The translations under genes and the position numbers were made by a program. Positions 55,778 through 63,659 of a DNA stretch of 64,000 nt are shown here, piece by piece. Under the pieces are notes generated by a model, which made no database searches, was not told where the DNA came from, and saw only the letters and a list, made by a program, of their open reading frames with translations. Positions within the stretch are counted from its first letter, which is position 1. Each line of letters begins with the position of its first letter. The stretch comes from Streptococcus mitis (GTDB lineage: Bacteria; Bacillota; Bacilli; Lactobacillales; Streptococcaceae): positions 1 through 64,000 of the forward strand of contig NZ_JPFU01000009.1 of the NCBI RefSeq assembly GCF_000722695.1, in the 5' to 3' direction.

Positions 55778-57721
55778 TTATTTCTCAACGCGTGATTTGT
55801 TGGCAATATCAGCTAGGATAGCTTGAACAAAGTCATCAACTGAGACAGTTTGTGTTTCTTTTTGTCCGTAGCGACGAACGTTGACTGTTCCGTCTTCCAT
55901 TTCCTTGTCTCCAACAATCAATTGGTAAGGAATCTTGCTGGTTTGTGAAGCACGGATCTTGAACTGCATTTTTTCATTGCGCTCATCTACATCTGCACGG
56001 ACACCACGGTCACGGAGTTTCTTAGCTACTTCCCAAGCGTAGTCTACGTGTTTTTCGTTAGATACTGGGATGAGGGTTACTTGGTGAGGTGCAAGCCATG
56101 TTGGGAAGGCTCCCTTGTAGTTCTCAATCAAGATAGCTGTGAAGCGCTCCATAGTAGAGATTACACCACGGTGAATCATGACTGGACGGTGTTCTTCGCC
56201 ATCAGCTCCGATGTATTTAAGGTCGAAGCGCTCTGGAAGCAAGAAGTCAAGCTGGATAGTAGAAAGAGTTTCTTCTTTTCCAAGAGCGGTCTTAACTTGA
56301 ATATCCAATTTTGGTCCGTAGAAGGCTGCTTCACCTTCGGCTTCAAAGTAGTCCACGCCCATTTCATCAAGGGCTGCACGAAGCATGGTTTGAGCATTTT
56401 CCCACATCTCATCGTTGTCAAAGTACTTGTGAGTATCTTGAGGGTCACGAAGAGAGAGACGGAAGCGGTACTCATTCAAGTTGAAGTCTCCGTAAACATC
56501 TATAATCAACTGAAGGGCGCGTTGGAATTCTTCTTGGATTTGTTCTGGAGTAACGAAGAGGTGACCGTCGTTAAGAGACATTTCACGTACACGTTGAAGA
56601 CCAGTAAGGGCACCAGATTTTTCATAGCGGTGCATCATCCCGATTTCAGCGATACGGATTGGCAACTCACGGTAAGAGTGAACATGATGTTTGAAGACTT
56701 GGATGTGGTGTGGGCAGTTCATTGGACGAAGGACAAATTCTTCCCCGTCACCCATGTCCATAGTTGGGAACATGTCTTCTTGGTAATGATCCCAGTGACC
56801 AGAAGTCTTGTAAAGCTCAACTGAAGCAAGTGGTGGAGTGTAGACGTGTTGGTAGCCTGAAGCCAACTCCTTGTCAACGATATAGCGTTCCAATTCACGA
56901 CGAATAGTCGCACCATTTGGCAACCAGAAAGGCAAACCTTGTCCGACTTCTTGAGAAATCATGAAGAGGTCCAGTTCTTTACCGAGTTTGCGGTGGTCAC
57001 GTTCCTTAGCTTCTTCACGCATTTGAAGGTAGTTTTTCAAGTCTTTCTTGTCAAACCAAGCTGTACCGTAGATACGTTGCATCATAGCGTTGTCGCTATT
57101 TCCACGCCAGTAAGCACCTGCTACATGGAGAAGGTGGAAGATTTGGATGCGGCCTGTTGATGGGACGTGAGGGCCACGGCAAAGGTCTACATATTCACCC
57201 TGACGGTAGATGGTCAAACCACCTTCGTCTTCTGAGTGTTCTTCAATCAATTCCAACTTGTAAGGGTCATTTTTGAAGATTTCACGTGCCTCGTCTTTAG
57301 TCACTTCTTCACGAATTGATGGGAAGTTTTCTTTGACGATTTTTTGCATTTCTTCTTCGATACGAGGAAGGTCTTCGTTAGAGATTTGACCAGCAGTGTT
57401 GTCAGTATCATAGTAGAAACCATCTTCGATAGCTGGACCAACTCCCAAGTGAATGTCTGGGAACAGACGACGAGCTGCTTGGGCAAATAAGTGAGCAGCT
57501 GAGTGACGCAAGATTGGAAGGGCATCTTCGTGGTCAGGTGTCACAATTTCGATGCTTCCATCTTCAGTGATAGCACGAGTAGTGTCGATGAGTTTGCCGT
57601 TGAATTTACCAGCCAAGGCTTTTTTAGCTAGGGAATTGCTGATAGATTGGGCAATTTCAAAAGTTGTAACGCCAGATTCGAATTCACGAACAGCGCCATC
57701 TGGGAAAGTAATGTTAATCAT
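55778..57721 (-). CDS. thrS: Threonyl-tRNA synthetase
   Basis: A 647-residue class II synthetase. Domain order: TGS ('[19 protein letters not shown]'), editing domain with '[16 protein letters not shown]', catalytic core with motif 2 '[17 protein letters not shown]' and motif 3 near '[11 protein letters not shown]' (zinc ligands in 'RPMNCPHHI' and later histidines), and anticodon-binding domain ('[18 protein letters not shown]'). Start 57721 has an AAGGAGA ribosome site; upstream in-frame ATGs lie in the leader. Under T-box control. Confidence 0.98.
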   Translation of the reverse strand: MINITFPDGAVREFESGVTTFEIAQSISNSLAKKALAGKFNGKLIDTTRAITEDGSIEIVTPDHEDALPILRHSAAHLFAQAARRLFPDIHLGVGPAIEDGFYYDTDNTAGQISNEDLPRIEEEMQKIVKENFPSIREEVTKDEAREIFKNDPYKLELIEEHSEDEGGLTIYRQGEYVDLCRGPHVPSTGRIQIFHLLHVAGAYWRGNSDNAMMQRIYGTAWFDKKDLKNYLQMREEAKERDHRKLGKELDLFMISQEVGQGLPFWLPNGATIRRELERYIVDKELASGYQHVYTPPLASVELYKTSGHWDHYQEDMFPTMDMGDGEEFVLRPMNCPHHIQVFKHHVHSYRELPIRIAEIGMMHRYEKSGALTGLQRVREMSLNDGHLFVTPEQIQEEFQRALQLIIDVYGDFNLNEYRFRLSLRDPQDTHKYFDNDEMWENAQTMLRAALDEMGVDYFEAEGEAAFYGPKLDIQVKTALGKEETLSTIQLDFLLPERFDLKYIGADGEEHRPVMIHRGVISTMERFTAILIENYKGAFPTWLAPHQVTLIPVSNEKHVDYAWEVAKKLRDRGVRADVDERNEKMQFKIRASQTSKIPYQLIVGDKEMEDGTVNVRRYGQKETQTVSVDDFVQAILADIANKSRVEK

Positions 57722-57810
57722 GATGTTCTCCTTACTTATATTATTGACGAATGTGTTAACCCTATTCTGAAAACAGGGATAGAGGATTGTGAAAGCTAGA
57801 AAAACAAAAA

Positions 57811-58013
57811 GCGACATCCTCGAAAGGACGTCGCAACGTGGTTCCACCTTCATTTATGTTCCTCAAAAGAGAGGGACACCTCTGATTGGCTCTAACGTGG
57901 CCACCGTTTTATGTTTTCATAAAAAACTTAAGAGTAGTATCAGTTTAGGCTCTCTATGCGTTTCCAGCAACCACGCACTCTCTAGTAGAAAGGGACTAAG
58001 TGACTTGTCTCTA
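57811..58013 (-). promoter_or_regulatory. T-box leader of thrS (tRNA-Thr sensing)
   Basis: On the minus strand, AAGGTGGAACCACG (57837-57850) is the T-box; TGGA pairs with a tRNA ending UCCA, as expected for tRNA-Thr. The terminator stem GCGACGTCC/GGATGTCGC (57811-57834) is followed by TTTTTGTTTTT. Stem I is in the first third, with a possible ACT specifier in 'GATACTACTC'. It turns on thrS when uncharged tRNA-Thr is present. Confidence 0.9.
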
Positions 58014-58019
58014 TGGATT

Positions 58020-58047
58020 ATTATAGCATGATTGTGAAAATTTTCAA
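58020..58047 (-). promoter_or_regulatory. thrS promoter
   Basis: On the minus strand TTGAAA (58042-58047), a 16-base spacer and TATAAT (58020-58025) preceded by TGC. Confidence 0.75.
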
Positions 58048-58165
58048 GATATTTGTAGATTTTTTTGAATTTCCTTGTTTAGGGGGAGAATTAGGAATGG
58101 TAATCTTTAGAAGAAGTTGAGTATCTCCATTATGTTGGTGAAGTAAAGAGAAAGAAGTAAATCTG

Positions 58166-58194
58166 TTGACAAAGAAGGTAGTTATTGGTAGAAT
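58166..58194 (+). promoter_or_regulatory. rpsO promoter
   Basis: A consensus TTGACA (58166-58171), exactly 17 bases, and TAGAAT (58189-58194). Strong, as expected for a ribosomal protein gene. Confidence 0.85.
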
Positions 58195-58199
58195 AGGGA

Positions 58200-58284
58200 T
58201 TGTCGTAAAGACAAATAACTTCTTCTTGGTTACAGGCATGCCAACCTGTCACTCGGATGAAGCCAAATAAAAAGGAGAAACATC
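58200..58284 (+). promoter_or_regulatory. Structured 5' leader of rpsO, possible S15 autoregulatory site
   Basis: TTGTC/GACAA and ACAGG/CCTGT hairpins and an outer TTGG/CCAA pairing precede the AAAAAGGAG ribosome site. Ribosomal protein S15 commonly represses its own mRNA through such leaders. The specific S15 motif was not verified. Confidence 0.4.
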
Positions 58285-58554
58285 ATGGCAATCTCAAAAG
58301 AGAAAAAAAATGAAATTATCGCACAATATGCACGTCACGAAGGTGATACAGGTTCAGTAGAGGTTCAAGTTGCTGTCCTTACTTGGGAAATCAACCACCT
58401 TAACGAACACATCAAACAACACAAAAAAGACCACGCTACTTACCGTGGATTGATGAAGAAAATCGGTCGCCGTCGTAACTTGCTTGCATACTTGCGTAAA
58501 AACGACGTTAACCGTTACCGTGAGTTAATTAACTCTCTAGGACTTCGTCGCTAA
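58285..58554 (+). CDS. rpsO: 30S ribosomal protein S15
   Basis: An 89-residue primary 16S rRNA-binding protein of the small-subunit platform. '[19 protein letters not shown]', '[20 protein letters not shown]' and the C-terminal '[20 protein letters not shown]' are the conserved family pattern. Codon use is typical of a highly expressed gene. Single-gene unit with its own promoter and terminator. Confidence 0.98.
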   Translation: MAISKEKKNEIIAQYARHEGDTGSVEVQVAVLTWEINHLNEHIKQHKKDHATYRGLMKKIGRRRNLLAYLRKNDVNRYRELINSLGLRR

Positions 58555-58580
58555 TCTGCTTTATTTTCCACTTACATTGC

Positions 58581-58645
58581 GTTGTCACCTTACCTCGATA
58601 TACTCAAGTATAATCTTCGGTTACGGTTCCTAACACTGTAAGGTA
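58581..58645 (+). repeat. Dispersed repeat R1, copy 1
   Basis: GTTGTCACCTTACCTCGATA...CCTAACACTGTAAGGT with an internal dyad ATACTCAAGTAT. A second, slightly diverged copy is at 59813. Its GTCACCTTAC...GTAAGG ends can pair into a hairpin. Confidence 0.75.
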
Positions 58646-58656
58646 AAATAAACCAG

Positions 58657-58683
58657 ATCTTCTCTCTTCGGGGAGATTTTTTT
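58657..58683 (+). terminator. Intrinsic terminator after rpsO
   Basis: ATCTTCTC pairs with GGGGAGAT (two G-U pairs) and is followed by seven T residues. Confidence 0.75.
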
Positions 58684-58734
58684 GTTCACTAAAATTTTTG
58701 TACAATCGTCGGCTTGTCGCCTAGTCTATAAACG

Positions 58735-58781
58735 TTTTAGCCCAAGCTCAAATCAGCTCTCTGACTTCAGAGGGCTTTTTT
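58735..58781 (+). terminator. Repeat R2 copy 1 with terminator stem
   Basis: TTTTAGCCC is followed by the stem AGCTCTCTGA/TCAGAGGGCT and TTTTTT. The same block recurs at 59765-59810 after cadD, so it is both a terminator and a flank repeat. Confidence 0.8.
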
Positions 58782-58860
58782 ATTGAGGTTTTATCGGGCA
58801 CAATTTTGGAGACTACAAAAACCTCAAATGGTATCAGCTAATTACACCATAAGGGTGCGT

Positions 58861-58889
58861 AGCTACTCGGCTTGAAAAGCCGAGTAGCT
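58861..58889. other. Perfect 13-bp hairpin in the cadD upstream region
   Basis: AGCTACTCGGCTT and AAGCCGAGTAGCT are separated by GAA. No T run follows. Possibly part of a structured leader, of a mobile-element end, or of an origin-type site; nothing decides which. Confidence 0.5.
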
Positions 58890-58927
58890 GTCTGCAAGCC
58901 CCTTCGGAGAGCCCACACTTTACGAAG

Positions 58928-58951
58928 TAAAGTATAGTATGTTATACTTTA
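58928..58951. promoter_or_regulatory. Perfect operator-like palindrome over a -10 element
   Basis: Half-sites TAAAGTATA and TATACTTTA are separated by six bases; TATACT within the right half can serve as -10. It probably binds a dimeric repressor controlling the cadD transcript. No regulator gene is next to it. Confidence 0.55.
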
Positions 58952-59016
58952 CATGGAAGTAGTCACCGAATGCCAGTTAGAAATTACTTTGTAACTACGT
59001 TTTGAGGAGGAGTAAA

Positions 59017-59091
59017 ATGCTTTCCTATGTTCGAAATTACCCACTAGCGATAGCTAAATTAATGTGTCTGTGCTCTCCTAAAATCTGCTGA
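59017..59091 (+). CDS. Cysteine-rich 24-residue leader peptide of cadD
   Basis: ATG with an excellent GAGGAGGAG ribosome site encodes a 24-residue peptide ending M-C-L-C-S-P-K-I-C. It ends 31 bases before the cadD start, and its last codons cover the left arm of a hairpin that hides the cadD ribosome site. Three cysteines among the last eight residues could bind cadmium or make translation sensitive to cysteine supply. The peptide is not a known family. Its role as a leader is inferred from position and ribosome site. Confidence 0.55.
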   Translation: MLSYVRNYPLAIAKLMCLCSPKIC

Positions 59092-59122
59092 TTTATTACT
59101 GACTAATACAGGAGGGTTTTTT
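59073..59122 (+). promoter_or_regulatory. Hairpin sequestering the cadD ribosome site
   Basis: CTCTCCT (59073-59079) can pair with AGGAGGG (59110-59116), which is the cadD Shine-Dalgarno sequence. TTTTTT follows, so the hairpin could also act as a terminator. A ribosome finishing the leader peptide (stop at 59089-59091) would cover the left arm and free the site. Confidence 0.55.
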
Positions 59123-59743
59123 ATGGGACAGACAATCATATCTGCTATTGGTGTTTATATTTCCACCAGTATCGATTATTTAATTATTTTAATTATTTTA
59201 TTTGCACAGCTATCACAGAATAAACAAAAATGGCATATTTATGCGGGGCAATATCTAGGCACAGGCTTACTTGTAGGGGCGAGTTTAGTTGCTGCTTATG
59301 TCGTTAATTTCGTGCCTGAAGAATGGATGGTTGGATTGCTTGGTTTAATCCCTATCTATTTAGGGATTCGCTTTGCAATTGTTGGAGAAGGTGAGGAAGA
59401 AGACGAAGAAGAGGAAGAAATTATTGAAAGATTAGAACAAAGCAAGGCAAATCAACTGTTTTGGACAGTTACATTGCTGACAATTGCGTCTGGCGGAGAT
59501 AATTTAGGTATCTATATACCTTATTTTGCTTCGTTAGAATGGTCACAGACCCTCGTGGCCTTGCTTGTGTTTGTAATCGGCATAATTATCTTATGCGAGA
59601 TTAGTCGGGTGTTATCCTCTATTCCCTTAATATTCGAGACAATTGAAAAATACGAGCGGATCATTGTGCCCTTAGTATTCATTCTACTTGGACTATACAT
59701 CATGTATGAAAATGGCACGATAGAGACTTTTCTGACCGTGTAG
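59123..59743 (+). CDS. cadD: CadD-family cadmium resistance transporter
   Basis: A 206-residue membrane protein with about five or six segments. 'GVYISTSIDYLIILIILFAQ' at the start and 'IASGGDNLGIYIPYFASL' in the middle are CadD family signatures. An acidic loop of about 14 glutamate/aspartate residues (about 94-107) lies between the third and fourth segments and may bind metal. It confers Cd(II) resistance in staphylococci and streptococci. No cadX/cadC regulator is adjacent. Duplicated flanking sequence suggests acquisition. Confidence 0.9.
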   Translation: MGQTIISAIGVYISTSIDYLIILIILFAQLSQNKQKWHIYAGQYLGTGLLVGASLVAAYVVNFVPEEWMVGLLGLIPIYLGIRFAIVGEGEEEDEEEEEIIERLEQSKANQLFWTVTLLTIASGGDNLGIYIPYFASLEWSQTLVALLVFVIGIIILCEISRVLSSIPLIFETIEKYERIIVPLVFILLGLYIMYENGTIETFLTV

Positions 59744-59764
59744 ATTTTTTTGTTTCACTAGGAT

Positions 59765-59810
59765 TTTAGCCCGGGATCAAATCAGCTCTCTGATTTTCAG
59801 AGGGCTTTTT
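59765..59810 (+). terminator. Repeat R2 copy 2, terminator after cadD
   Basis: TTTTAGCCC then AGCTCTCTGA/TCAGAGGGCT and TTTTT, the same block as 58735-58781. Confidence 0.8.
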
Positions 59811-59812
59811 AT

Positions 59813-59872
59813 GTTGTCACTTTACCTCGATATACTCAAGTATAATCTTTGCTTATGCTTCCTAACACTGTA
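59813..59872 (+). repeat. Dispersed repeat R1, copy 2
   Basis: GTTGTCACTTTACCTCGATA...CCTAACACTGTA, about 60 bases, differing from copy 1 mainly in the CTTCGGTTACGG stretch. Confidence 0.75.
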
Positions 59873-59923
59873 TGGAAAAACCAACCATAATTTTTCTGAT
59901 TTTAATTGTATTTTTTCCATAGC

Positions 59924-59952
59924 TTGTTACACAGTTGAAAATATGGTATACT
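59924..59952 (+). promoter_or_regulatory. Promoter of the siderophore-type ABC operon
   Basis: TTGTTA (59924-59929), a 17-base spacer and TATACT (59947-59952), about 50 bases before the permease gene. An iron-responsive operator is likely but not identified. Confidence 0.6.
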
Positions 59953-60001
59953 TTTCATGAGAATTTTCTAAATTTTTAATATTCTATCAAAGGAGGTTTG
60001 C

Positions 60002-61048
60002 ATGCTTTCCAAATTTTCTGGAAGCCGACAAGACCAGCAATTTGTGTTACTTTTAGTTATTTTGCTAGGTATTTTAGGGATTTCTCTCTTTCTAGCAGTT
60101 TCAATGGGATCTGTTGCGATTAATCTAGGAGATACCTATCGGATTATTTTGAGCAGGTTGGGATTTCCTCTTGAGATAGGAGAGGTTTCCAAGTCTACTC
60201 TTGCCATTGTATGGAACATGAGATTCCCCCGAGTATTGTTAGGTCTGATAGTAGGAGCAGGCCTTTCTATGTGTGGTAGTGTGATGCAGTCCACGGTAAA
60301 CAATCCCATCGCAGAGCCTTATGTCTTAGGAATATCTGCGGGTGCAACTCTAGGAGCAACTCTAAGCATCATTCTTGGTTTAAAAGTGATGATTAGCCTT
60401 GGAGCTTTTCTTGGAGCTATTTTGGCAACAATTGTTGTCCTCATCATTGCCTCTATGCAGGGAAGGATGACAACATCTAGTCTGATCTTATCAGGAACGG
60501 TGGTCAATGCTCTCTTTCTAGCTTTTTCCAACTTTATTATCTCAGTTGGCGCTAATGCGGACAGTGTGATGACCATTAAGTTTTGGACCATGGGCTCGCT
60601 CGCTGGGACTTCCTGGGCAGACTTGGTCCTGCCAACTATAGTAGTAGGAATAGCCTTTCTATTTTTCTCTACTCAGTATCGTGTTTTCAATGCGATGATG
60701 ATGGGAGATGAGGCTGCTTTAACTTTGGGGATTCCCTTACGCTTTTATTGGTATCTTTATGTGACCATGGTGGCTGTGCTGACAGCAGTCTTAGTAGCAA
60801 CCTGTGGGATTATTGGATTTGTTGGTCTGATTACTCCACATTTAGCTCGAGGGTTAGTAGGAACGAATTACAAGAGGCTTTTTCCTGTTGCAACCTTGCT
60901 AGGTGCCCTCTTTGTCATTTGGGCAGATGTACTCTCTCGAATCATCATTCCAAACGCAGAGCTTCCTATTGGTATTTTCACAGCCTTAGTAGGTGCTCCC
61001 TTCTTTATCTACATTGTTGGAGGTAGGCGAAGGGAGGCGAGGGTCTGA
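60002..61048 (+). CDS. FecCD-type iron-compound ABC permease
   Basis: A 348-residue permease with about nine or ten membrane segments. Family marks: 'RFPRVLLGLIVGAGLSMCGS', 'NNPIAEPYVLGISAGATLGA', and 'CGIIGFVGLITPHLARGLVG', the ATPase-coupling region. It is the only permease in the operon and would act as a homodimer. Strong AAAGGAGG ribosome site. It imports a ferric siderophore, haem or cobalamin; the esterase at the end of the operon favours a siderophore. Confidence 0.9.
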   Translation: MLSKFSGSRQDQQFVLLLVILLGILGISLFLAVSMGSVAINLGDTYRIILSRLGFPLEIGEVSKSTLAIVWNMRFPRVLLGLIVGAGLSMCGSVMQSTVNNPIAEPYVLGISAGATLGATLSIILGLKVMISLGAFLGAILATIVVLIIASMQGRMTTSSLILSGTVVNALFLAFSNFIISVGANADSVMTIKFWTMGSLAGTSWADLVLPTIVVGIAFLFFSTQYRVFNAMMMGDEAALTLGIPLRFYWYLYVTMVAVLTAVLVATCGIIGFVGLITPHLARGLVGTNYKRLFPVATLLGALFVIWADVLSRIIIPNAELPIGIFTALVGAPFFIYIVGGRRREARV

Positions 61049-61049
61049 T

Positions 61050-61805
61050 ATGGACTTGATTTGTCAGGATGTCCACTTTGGACTGGGAGAGAAAAAAATC
61101 CTCAAGGGAGTTTCTCTTAAAGTTGAAGGGAATCAATTTCACACGATATTAGGACCAAATGGAAGCGGGAAAACCAGTCTACTTAAACTCCTCTATCGTC
61201 AGGAAAAGGCGGACAAAGGCTTGATAAGCCTAGATGGAAAGCCGCTGGAACAATGGACGCTCAAAGAAACAGCCAAGCAAATGGCAGTTGTCACCCAGTT
61301 TAACCAGCTGCAGTTTGATTGTACAGTTGAAGAAATCGTCTTGCTGGGAAGAACTCCTCACCTCTCTTTTTTACAGAAGGAAAGGGAAAGAGATTTTACG
61401 CTCGTTCAAGATGCCCTCGTTAAGGTGGATATGCTTGAGAAGAAAACTCGTCTCTATTCGTCCCTGTCAGGAGGAGAGAAACAGCGAGTCTTACTAGCCC
61501 GCGCCTTGGCGCAAGAACCGACTCTCTTGCTCCTTGACGAACCAACCAATCACTTGGATATCAAGTATCAGCTAGACTTGTTGGCCATAGTGAAGGAGCT
61601 CAAGGTCAATGTTCTAGCTGTCCTGCATGATATTCAACTTGCTTGTCGCTATTCGGATTATCTCTATCTGATGAAAGAGGGGGAAATCCTTTATCAAGGG
61701 CCTCCAAAGGAGACCATCACCTCAGAATCATTGCAAACTGTATACGGAGTTCAAAGTCAGGTTACTTGGACCGAGGACCAACAAGCCATGATTCACTATT
61801 TATAA
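61050..61805 (+). CDS. Iron-compound ABC transporter ATP-binding protein
   Basis: A 251-residue FepC/FhuC-type ATPase. Walker A 'GPNGSGKTSLL' (about residues 34-44), Q-loop 'VVTQFNQLQFDCTVEEIVLLGRTPH', signature 'LSGGEKQRVLLAR', Walker B 'LLLLDEPTNHLD', switch 'VLAVLHDIQLA'. Start 61050 (MDLICQ) is one base after the permease stop; GGAGG lies 10 bases earlier. In-frame ATGs before it are inside the permease gene. Confidence 0.93.
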   Translation: MDLICQDVHFGLGEKKILKGVSLKVEGNQFHTILGPNGSGKTSLLKLLYRQEKADKGLISLDGKPLEQWTLKETAKQMAVVTQFNQLQFDCTVEEIVLLGRTPHLSFLQKERERDFTLVQDALVKVDMLEKKTRLYSSLSGGEKQRVLLARALAQEPTLLLLDEPTNHLDIKYQLDLLAIVKELKVNVLAVLHDIQLACRYSDYLYLMKEGEILYQGPPKETITSESLQTVYGVQSQVTWTEDQQAMIHYL

Positions 61806-61824
61806 GAATGAAAAGGAAAACAAG

Positions 61825-62835
61825 ATGAAAAAAACACTAAGCATTTTACTCGTAACAGTAGCCACCCTAACCATGGCAGCTTGTGGCAATACTACTACAG
61901 AAAAAGCTACCACACAATCTAGCACAGAGACAAGTCAAAAGGCAAACGCAGAGATGACTTATCCGTTAACGGTTAAGACCTATGATGCTAAAGGAAATGA
62001 AGTCGAACAAGTCTTTGACAAGGCACCTGAAAAAGTTATTACAAACAATCTTTCAACCACTGAAATCTTATTGGAGTTAGGCTTGAAGGATAAAATTGTT
62101 GGCATGCTCAATCCAGACAATGCTGTGACGGACAAATACAAGGATGCTATTGCAGCTATTCCTCAAATTGGAGATAAAAAAACAGTCTCACAAGAGACAG
62201 TCCTTTCTTATGAGCCAGACGCTGTGATGGGTCGAAACATGATGTTTTCTGAAAAATCCTTGGGGACAGTTAGCACTTGGAATGAAAATAAAATCCCAGT
62301 TTATACACAAAAAGCTTCTCTCTCAACGATTCAGCAAGATTTGGGGAATATCGTAGAAGATGTCAAAAATCTTGGAATGATTTTTAATGTTCAGAACAAG
62401 GCTAATGAATACGCAGCCCAATTACAAACTAAAATTGACGCTGTTAAGAAAGCAAACCCAGCAAGCCAAGGTGAAAAGAAAAAGGCTTTGATTATGGTTG
62501 CTTATAATGATGAAACCTTCGGTGCCTATAAGTCTGCTTTGCAAGAAAGTTTACTGAACCAACTTGGTTATACAAACGTTGCTACGGGGACATCAGGCTT
62601 GACCTTGGAAAATCTCGTGTCAATGGATCCTGAGTTGATTATCTATGTAACCAGCGACCGCAATAAAAAATTGGATGAAAAAGCAGTAGAGTTGATGAAG
62701 GCAAATGCTGTTTTGGAAAGCGTTCCTGCTATTAAGAATCAAAAAATCATGACTATCTCTTACGATGAATTGATGGACTATGGTCCAGCAGTGATTGATT
62801 CCCTTGAGAAAATCAATGACTTTATCAATAAATAA
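61825..62835 (+). CDS. Iron-compound ABC transporter substrate-binding lipoprotein
   Basis: A 336-residue lipoprotein with a signal peptide ending in the lipobox LTMAAC20 and a Thr/Ser/Gln-rich linker. The body is a periplasmic-binding-protein 2 (TroA/FhuD-like) fold: 'KVITNNLSTTEILLELGLKDKIVG' (about residues 70-93) and 'NLVSMDPELIIYVTSDRN' (about 265-282) are typical of ferric-siderophore binders. Third gene of the operon. Confidence 0.92.
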   Translation: MKKTLSILLVTVATLTMAACGNTTTEKATTQSSTETSQKANAEMTYPLTVKTYDAKGNEVEQVFDKAPEKVITNNLSTTEILLELGLKDKIVGMLNPDNAVTDKYKDAIAAIPQIGDKKTVSQETVLSYEPDAVMGRNMMFSEKSLGTVSTWNENKIPVYTQKASLSTIQQDLGNIVEDVKNLGMIFNVQNKANEYAAQLQTKIDAVKKANPASQGEKKKALIMVAYNDETFGAYKSALQESLLNQLGYTNVATGTSGLTLENLVSMDPELIIYVTSDRNKKLDEKAVELMKANAVLESVPAIKNQKIMTISYDELMDYGPAVIDSLEKINDFINK

Positions 62836-63508
62836 TGAGTTTGATTGGGAAGGAATTCAAGTCAAGGTCAGCCTGCCTTCAACCTATGATTTCAATCAAA
62901 CCTATCCAGCGATTCTCTTGAATGATGGAAACTTGGATTTTCTATCTTCCCTTTCCGAATCTGTGATTTTAGTGGGCTTGACCTCTAAAAATCGCCTAGA
63001 CGACTACACGCCCTGGAAGGCAGCTGCTCTGAGAGATGAATTTCCAGATTTTGGCGGTCAGGCAACAGCCTATCATGATCATTTATTTGGAGGTCTTTTA
63101 GACAAGTTGCAGTCGCTTTATCGCCTGGACAAAAATCGCCTTGCCTATGGAGGTTACTCACTAGGTGGTTTGGCGGCAGTCTACAGTCTTTTCAGCTTTG
63201 ACAAGGTCTCCTGTGTCTTTTCAATCTGCGGTTCCTTTTGGTATCCTGATTTTGTGACTTACTGCAAGGCAGAGACAGTGAAAAATCTAGACTGTTTGCT
63301 GTATTTACAGAATGGTCAAACAGAAGGAGCCCATCATACCAATCGCTTGGCTCAAGCACCAGCCTATGCTGAGCAGATCCATACCAGTCTTCAGAAATGC
63401 TATCCGAACGGCCAGTTTGTCTTTGATCCTTATGGACACCATGAACAAGTAGCTGAGCGATTTCTAGCTTTTTCCAGCTGGTTGGCCCAAAAATGGAAAA
63501 TCGAATAA
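62816..63508 (+). CDS. Esterase-family alpha/beta hydrolase, likely siderophore-release enzyme
   Basis: A 230-residue cytoplasmic hydrolase. The nucleophile is S115 in 'LAYGGYSLGGLAAVYS', and the likely catalytic histidine is in 'DPYGHHEQVAERFLAF'. The fold resembles esterase D/Fes/IroE-type enzymes that cut imported siderophores to free iron. The start chosen (62816, MTLSINN) overlaps the binding-protein gene by 20 bases; no ATG exists nearer the conserved region. Placement at the end of a ferric-compound operon supports this role. Confidence 0.82.
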   Translation: MTLSINNEFDWEGIQVKVSLPSTYDFNQTYPAILLNDGNLDFLSSLSESVILVGLTSKNRLDDYTPWKAAALRDEFPDFGGQATAYHDHLFGGLLDKLQSLYRLDKNRLAYGGYSLGGLAAVYSLFSFDKVSCVFSICGSFWYPDFVTYCKAETVKNLDCLLYLQNGQTEGAHHTNRLAQAPAYAEQIHTSLQKCYPNGQFVFDPYGHHEQVAERFLAFSSWLAQKWKIE

Positions 63509-63515
63509 AAGATTT

Positions 63516-63539
63516 ATCCCTTGGCACATGCCAAGGGAT
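63516..63539 (+). terminator. Intrinsic terminator of the iron operon
   Basis: ATCCCTTGGC pairs with GCCAAGGGAT across a tight loop and is followed by a T-rich stretch. Confidence 0.75.
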
Positions 63540-63554
63540 TGTTGTATTTATTTA

Positions 63555-63659
63555 ATACTCTTCGAAAATCAAATTCAAACCACGTCAGCGTAGCCTTACC
63601 GTACTCAAGTACAGCTTGCGGCTAGCTTCCTAGTTTGCTTTTTGATTTTCATTGAGTAT
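63555..63659 (+). repeat. BOX-like element with short centre (variant 2)
   Basis: Almost identical to 55617-55720 (ATACTCTTCGAAAATC...GATTTTCATTGAGTAT, central GTACTCAAGTAC). Its right end forms the last codons and stop of the reverse-strand acyltransferase. Confidence 0.88.

Noticed and set aside
56048..56824. A 258-residue forward open frame opposite thrS
   Set aside because: Shadow of thrS. The thrS frame has all class II motifs, and this frame has none.
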